Below, in pieces: positions 61,060 to 64,000 of a stretch of DNA of 64,000 bases. The first letter of the stretch is position 1. Each line of letters begins with the position of its first letter. Source of the DNA: Halalkalicoccus paucihalophilus (GTDB taxonomy: Archaea; Halobacteriota; Halobacteria; Halobacteriales; Halalkalicoccaceae); contig NZ_LTAZ01000013.1 of NCBI RefSeq assembly GCF_001593955.1, positions 1 to 64,000 of the forward strand, written 5' to 3'. The position numbers were made by a program, and so were the translations under genes. Below the pieces are notes generated by a model, which was given only the letters and a program-made list of their open reading frames with translations, had not been told where the DNA came from and searched no databases.

Positions 61060-61794
61060 CTAGTCGGCAGCCTGTTCGGCCTGCCGCATCTTTTTTACTT
61101 GTAATGGGTCCGCCGTCGAAGTCGCGGTGACCAGCCGCAAGAACTGTCCCGCATTCGTGAGGAGTTTGTTCTCCGCCTTCCGGAGGTGTTCTTCGTACGT
61201 TGAGCGAGCGACAGCCGTCTGATCGGCGAGGTCCCGCAGCGAGGTCTTCCGGGGTTGTTCGTAGTAGCCGCTTTCCAGCGCCAGTTGAAGTGCTGCTAAC
61301 TGCCGGTCTGTAATGTTCTCAAACAGTTGATTCGCCGGAGCCAACATACTATGGGGAATCTGTTTCTCTGAAATCGAGGTTTTCGAGAGCAGCTCGATTT
61401 CCCTGTCGGATCGCAGATCACTGAGCAGACCCCGAATGTCATCACCATCGAACGCGACAACTGTGTAGTGCTCCCAGCCCTGGTGGTAGATCGTCGGCGG
61501 CTGGTATAGACAATTGTGTTTCTCGAAGCGGTCAATGATGGACTCCTCGAGTGAACAGAGACAGGACTGCGTGACGACGTGATACCCGTCATCGTCCTCC
61601 GACTCGTGCAGAACGGTTCCAATCTGACCGATCTCCTCAAGCAACTCGTCAGTCGGCGTCGTCTCTGCGGTAATTTCAAGCACTTGGCAGTCGCTCAGCG
61701 GCCACTCACGGATAGTCAGGTCCGGGTACCGTTCCGATATCTCCCGGTACGGACACTCGTGTTTGACCCGAATCGAGGTCTCGTATAGACTCAT
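61060..61794 (-). CDS. Bat-type HTH_10 transcriptional regulator
   Basis: A 244-residue regulator started at MSLYETSIRVKHECPYREIS. The N-terminal sensor half is the bacterio-opsin-activator type (VKHECPYREISERYPDLTIR, then DDDGYHVVTQSCLCSLEESI), with Cys residues that could sense thiols or metals. The C-terminal HTH_10 spans about 160-215: LFENITDRQLAALQLALESG, YYEQPRKTSLRDLADQTAVA, RSTYEEHLRKAENKLL. It is divergent from the rhodanese-metallo-beta-lactamase gene with a spacer of 90 bp, and probably controls it and the downstream transporter. Confidence 0.9.
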   Translation of the reverse strand: MSLYETSIRVKHECPYREISERYPDLTIREWPLSDCQVLEITAETTPTDELLEEIGQIGTVLHESEDDDGYHVVTQSCLCSLEESIIDRFEKHNCLYQPPTIYHQGWEHYTVVAFDGDDIRGLLSDLRSDREIELLSKTSISEKQIPHSMLAPANQLFENITDRQLAALQLALESGYYEQPRKTSLRDLADQTAVARSTYEEHLRKAENKLLTNAGQFLRLVTATSTADPLQVKKMRQAEQAAD

Positions 61795-61884
61795 ACGAAC
61801 GATTATGAACTGGTCAGAAGTAACAGTACCGGTCATGTCCGGCAGCGCTTATATGCAAATATACCCCCTTATTCAAGAATACTG

Positions 61885-62997
61885 ATGCAAGAACTACCGC
61901 CAGAAGAACTCAGCGAACAGATACAGAATAGCGATGATACGCCGCTTGTCCTCGATATTCGCCACCAAGAAGACTTCAAGGAGTGGCATATACCCGGGAG
62001 CCTCAATATCGATGTCTACGATGAATTAATTGAAGATCCCGAACAGACCAAGCAGACTCTCTCGGATCTCTCGCGTGAAAAGCAGATTGTTACTGTCTGT
62101 GCTGCGGGTATTGTCTCACAGACTGCGACGGACACCCTCCGAGAGTTGGGTTACGACGCTGTGACGCTTGCAGATGGAATGAATGGCTGGAGTCGCGTCC
62201 ACCGGCACGCAGAAGTGCCAGCCGACCTCGATGGCACGCTCGTTCAGGTCGCACGGCCGGGGAAGGGCTGCCTTTCGCATATTCTTATTTCGGACGGTGA
62301 AGCCGCCGTGTTCGACCCGTCACAGTATCTCGATGAGTACGAGGCGATTCTCGATACATACGACGCTGAACTCATCGGCGTTTTCGATACGCACGCCCAC
62401 GCCGACCATGTCTCGGGTGGGGTGGAACTCGCTGACCGACACGGCACCCCCTATTATCTCCACTCGAAGGATGCACTCGCAATCGACGCGACGCCGCTTG
62501 AAGATGGGCAGATCGTGACAGTCGGCCAGGTCGCTCTTGAGGTCATCCATACGCCGGGGCACAGCGAGGGGAGTGTCTCGTTCGACATCGCCGGTGGGGC
62601 GGTGATTACGGGGGACACGCTCTTTCACGAGAGCGTTGGCCGCGTCGAACTCGGCGTCGAAGCCGGCATCGAGGAGTCCGATATCGAGCAAAACGCCGCG
62701 ACGCTCTACGAGAGCCTCCAGCGACTGCTGGATCGGCCGAACGATGCGGTTGTGCTACCAGCACATGACCCCGGCTCGCCTGAACCGCCGGTGACCGCGA
62801 CCCTTGAGGAAGTCAAAGAACGGAACGGCGATCTCGGTCGTGACCGCCAAGAGTTTGTAACGGAGCTCGCTTCGGACATCCCGAATCATCCCCCGAATTT
62901 CGAGCGGGTCAAGCGAACGAACGTTGGTCAAGAGTCGGTCCCTGCTGACGAGTTGGCCGAACTGGAACTGGGTCCCAACAATTGCGCTGCCGAATGA
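61885..62997 (+). CDS. Rhodanese-metallo-beta-lactamase fusion (persulfide dioxygenase-like)
   Basis: A 370-residue fusion protein. The rhodanese domain occupies about 1-110 with the persulfide cysteine in QIVTVCAAGIVSQTATDTLR. The metallo-beta-lactamase domain (about 120-330) has the metal motif in VFDTHAHADHVSGGVELADR, then VIHTPGHSEGSVSFDIAGG, TGDTLFHESVGR and VVLPAHDPGSPE. The metal set (HxHxDH, H, D, H) fits ETHE1-like persulfide dioxygenases. The order is reversed relative to bacterial fusions, where the rhodanese is C-terminal. It would oxidise persulfide sulfur. The MFS gene starts four bases downstream, so the two are coupled. Confidence 0.9.
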   Translation: MQELPPEELSEQIQNSDDTPLVLDIRHQEDFKEWHIPGSLNIDVYDELIEDPEQTKQTLSDLSREKQIVTVCAAGIVSQTATDTLRELGYDAVTLADGMNGWSRVHRHAEVPADLDGTLVQVARPGKGCLSHILISDGEAAVFDPSQYLDEYEAILDTYDAELIGVFDTHAHADHVSGGVELADRHGTPYYLHSKDALAIDATPLEDGQIVTVGQVALEVIHTPGHSEGSVSFDIAGGAVITGDTLFHESVGRVELGVEAGIEESDIEQNAATLYESLQRLLDRPNDAVVLPAHDPGSPEPPVTATLEEVKERNGDLGRDRQEFVTELASDIPNHPPNFERVKRTNVGQESVPADELAELELGPNNCAAE

Positions 62998-63001
62998 ATC
63001 T

Positions 63002-64000
63002 ATGAGTACGGGAACTGAGGTCAACCAAGGAATTCGCGAACACCTCGGGCAGTTCTCACTACACGTCCTACTGGTGTTCGCCACCGGATTGACCATTGGC
63101 TCCGAACGGACTGTCGTCCCCGTTCTAGGAGAAGATATTCTCGGAGTCGAGTCGTTCCTTGTCATCGGCTCGTTCGTCGTTTCTTTTGGCTTCGTGAAAG
63201 CGCTGCTCAACCTCTATGCTGGAAAATGGGGCGAGGAGTACGGCCGGAAACCGGTGCTTGTCCTCGGATGGGCAACGGCGCTTCCCCTCCCGATCATCCT
63301 CATTTTCGCACCCAACTGGGGCTGGATCACTGTCGGAAACATCCTGCTGGGGATCAACCAAGCGTTGACGTGGAGTATGGCGATCAATGCCAAGATCGAC
63401 CTCGCAGGCCCCGATCAACGCGGGCTCGCAGTCGGTATCGATGAAGCATTTGGCTACACTGGTGTCGCTGTCGGGGCCTGGATCACTGGTGTTATCGCTG
63501 GGCAGTGGAACCTCCGGCCCGAACCGTTCTACTTCCTCGCTGTCGTCGTCGTACTAGCGTTCCTCATTTCGATCTTCCTGATCAAGGAAACCGTCCAGTA
63601 CGCGCAGGCCGAAGGTGAGGACGATCACCACGATGCGAATCTCCCGTTCAACGAGGTGCTGAAACGTGCAACCTACGGCGATAAGACGCTGTTCGCCGCT
63701 GCGCAGGCTGGCCATATCGAGAACTTCGTCGACACACTGTTTTGGATCGCCGTTCCGCTCTATCTGGTAAACCAAGGTCTTGGCATTGCGGCAGTCGGGG
63801 TTGTGGTCGGCGTCCACAGTGCGATGTACTTCCTTCAGATTGCAACCGGTGGACTTGCTGACCGTATTGGTCGCCGCCCGCCGGTCATCTGGGGGATGTT
63901 CATCGCAGGTGCGGGTGTCCTCGGAATGATATTTGTCGAGGGATACCTCCCGTGGGCTGTGCTGGCTGCCATTTCCGGATTGGGGATGGCGTTACTGTAT
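63002..64000 (+). CDS. MFS transporter (3' end outside window)
   Basis: The frame starts ATG and stays open to the window edge: 333 residues are visible. It contains about nine spans, motif A between spans 2 and 3 (GKWGEEYGRKPVLVLGWAT) and its copy in the second half (TGGLADRIGRRPPVIWGMFI), and AINAKIDLAGPDQRGLAVGI in the loop before span 5. It belongs to the drug/organic-anion type of MFS. It is coupled to the rhodanese-metallo-beta-lactamase gene, which suggests export of sulfur species or another substrate tied to sulfur stress; that is inference. Confidence 0.88.
   Translation, partial: MSTGTEVNQGIREHLGQFSLHVLLVFATGLTIGSERTVVPVLGEDILGVESFLVIGSFVVSFGFVKALLNLYAGKWGEEYGRKPVLVLGWATALPLPIILIFAPNWGWITVGNILLGINQALTWSMAINAKIDLAGPDQRGLAVGIDEAFGYTGVAVGAWITGVIAGQWNLRPEPFYFLAVVVVLAFLISIFLIKETVQYAQAEGEDDHHDANLPFNEVLKRATYGDKTLFAAAQAGHIENFVDTLFWIAVPLYLVNQGLGIAAVGVVVGVHSAMYFLQIATGGLADRIGRRPPVIWGMFIAGAGVLGMIFVEGYLPWAVLAAISGLGMALLY

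Noticed and set aside
1-64000. tRNA, rRNA, CRISPR arrays, replication origin
   Set aside because: I searched for T-loop motifs with acceptor pairing, regularly spaced repeats, and Orc1/Cdc6 genes with origin boxes, and found none.

Overview
The window is haloarchaeal DNA. Support comes from acidic proteomes, Bat-type HTH_10 regulators, Tat-type secretion signals, leaderless starts, many IS200/IS605-type TnpB elements and a run of families I know only from haloarchaea. I cannot name a species. The density of broken insertion elements and gene remnants suggests an accessory region, a secondary replicon or a chromosomal island.

Layout. 0-3.5 kb: the tail of an SMC-related ATPase, two very small genes, a VTT-domain membrane protein and an AI-2E family exporter. 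3.5-8.3 kb: two tnpB copies, a frameshifted gene, a PadR regulator and a gene split by the second TnpB element. 8.7-16.5 kb: ordinary metabolism and transport (LysE, an M29-like peptidase, an FAD oxidoreductase with its divergent regulator, TauE, a sugar dehydrogenase). 16.6-19.2 kb: a graveyard holding a tnpB remnant, a PglX-like methylase remnant and a degenerate plasmid-type protein, plus one pair of regulator-like genes. 19.3-27.8 kb: a six-gene siderophore operon with the gene order of the rhizobactin/schizokinen pathway, read leftwards from one promoter that carries two DtxR-type iron boxes. 28.5-36.4 kb: a secreted beta-helix protein, a zinc-ribbon protein with a large PAS/GAF Bat-type regulator, and an ArsR-like regulator with its divergent partner. 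36.5-48.9 kb: threonine ammonia-lyase, a palindromic MITE-like element, then a peptide module (TldD-like protein, succinylglutamate desuccinylase-like deacylase, complete Dpp/Opp ABC importer, M28 peptidase). 49-53 kb: IS remnants, a secreted protein and a zinc-finger microprotein. 53.5-64 kb: a PEP synthase/rifampicin phosphotransferase-like enzyme, a regulator, a Ca/Na exchanger and a sulfur/redox-type cluster (OsmC, DUF1059, SAM methyltransferase, Bat-type regulator, rhodanese-metallo-beta-lactamase fusion, MFS transporter).

The most striking signal is a tiny two-hairpin insertion of 52 or 54 nt. It sits at exactly the same codon junction of three different tnpB genes (4500-4551, 6880-6931, 17001-17054), just after the third RuvC catalytic aspartate. 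Two copies are identical although their host genes are clearly diverged. The third keeps the same architecture (GT, stem 1, GGCA, stem 2, RACG) with entirely different but still paired stem sequences. A close relative of one host gene (51117-52215) has the empty site. This is what a site-specific structured element, such as a mini-intron, a translational bypass element or a selfish palindrome, would look like. I know of no description of it.

No tRNA, rRNA, CRISPR array or replication origin was seen.
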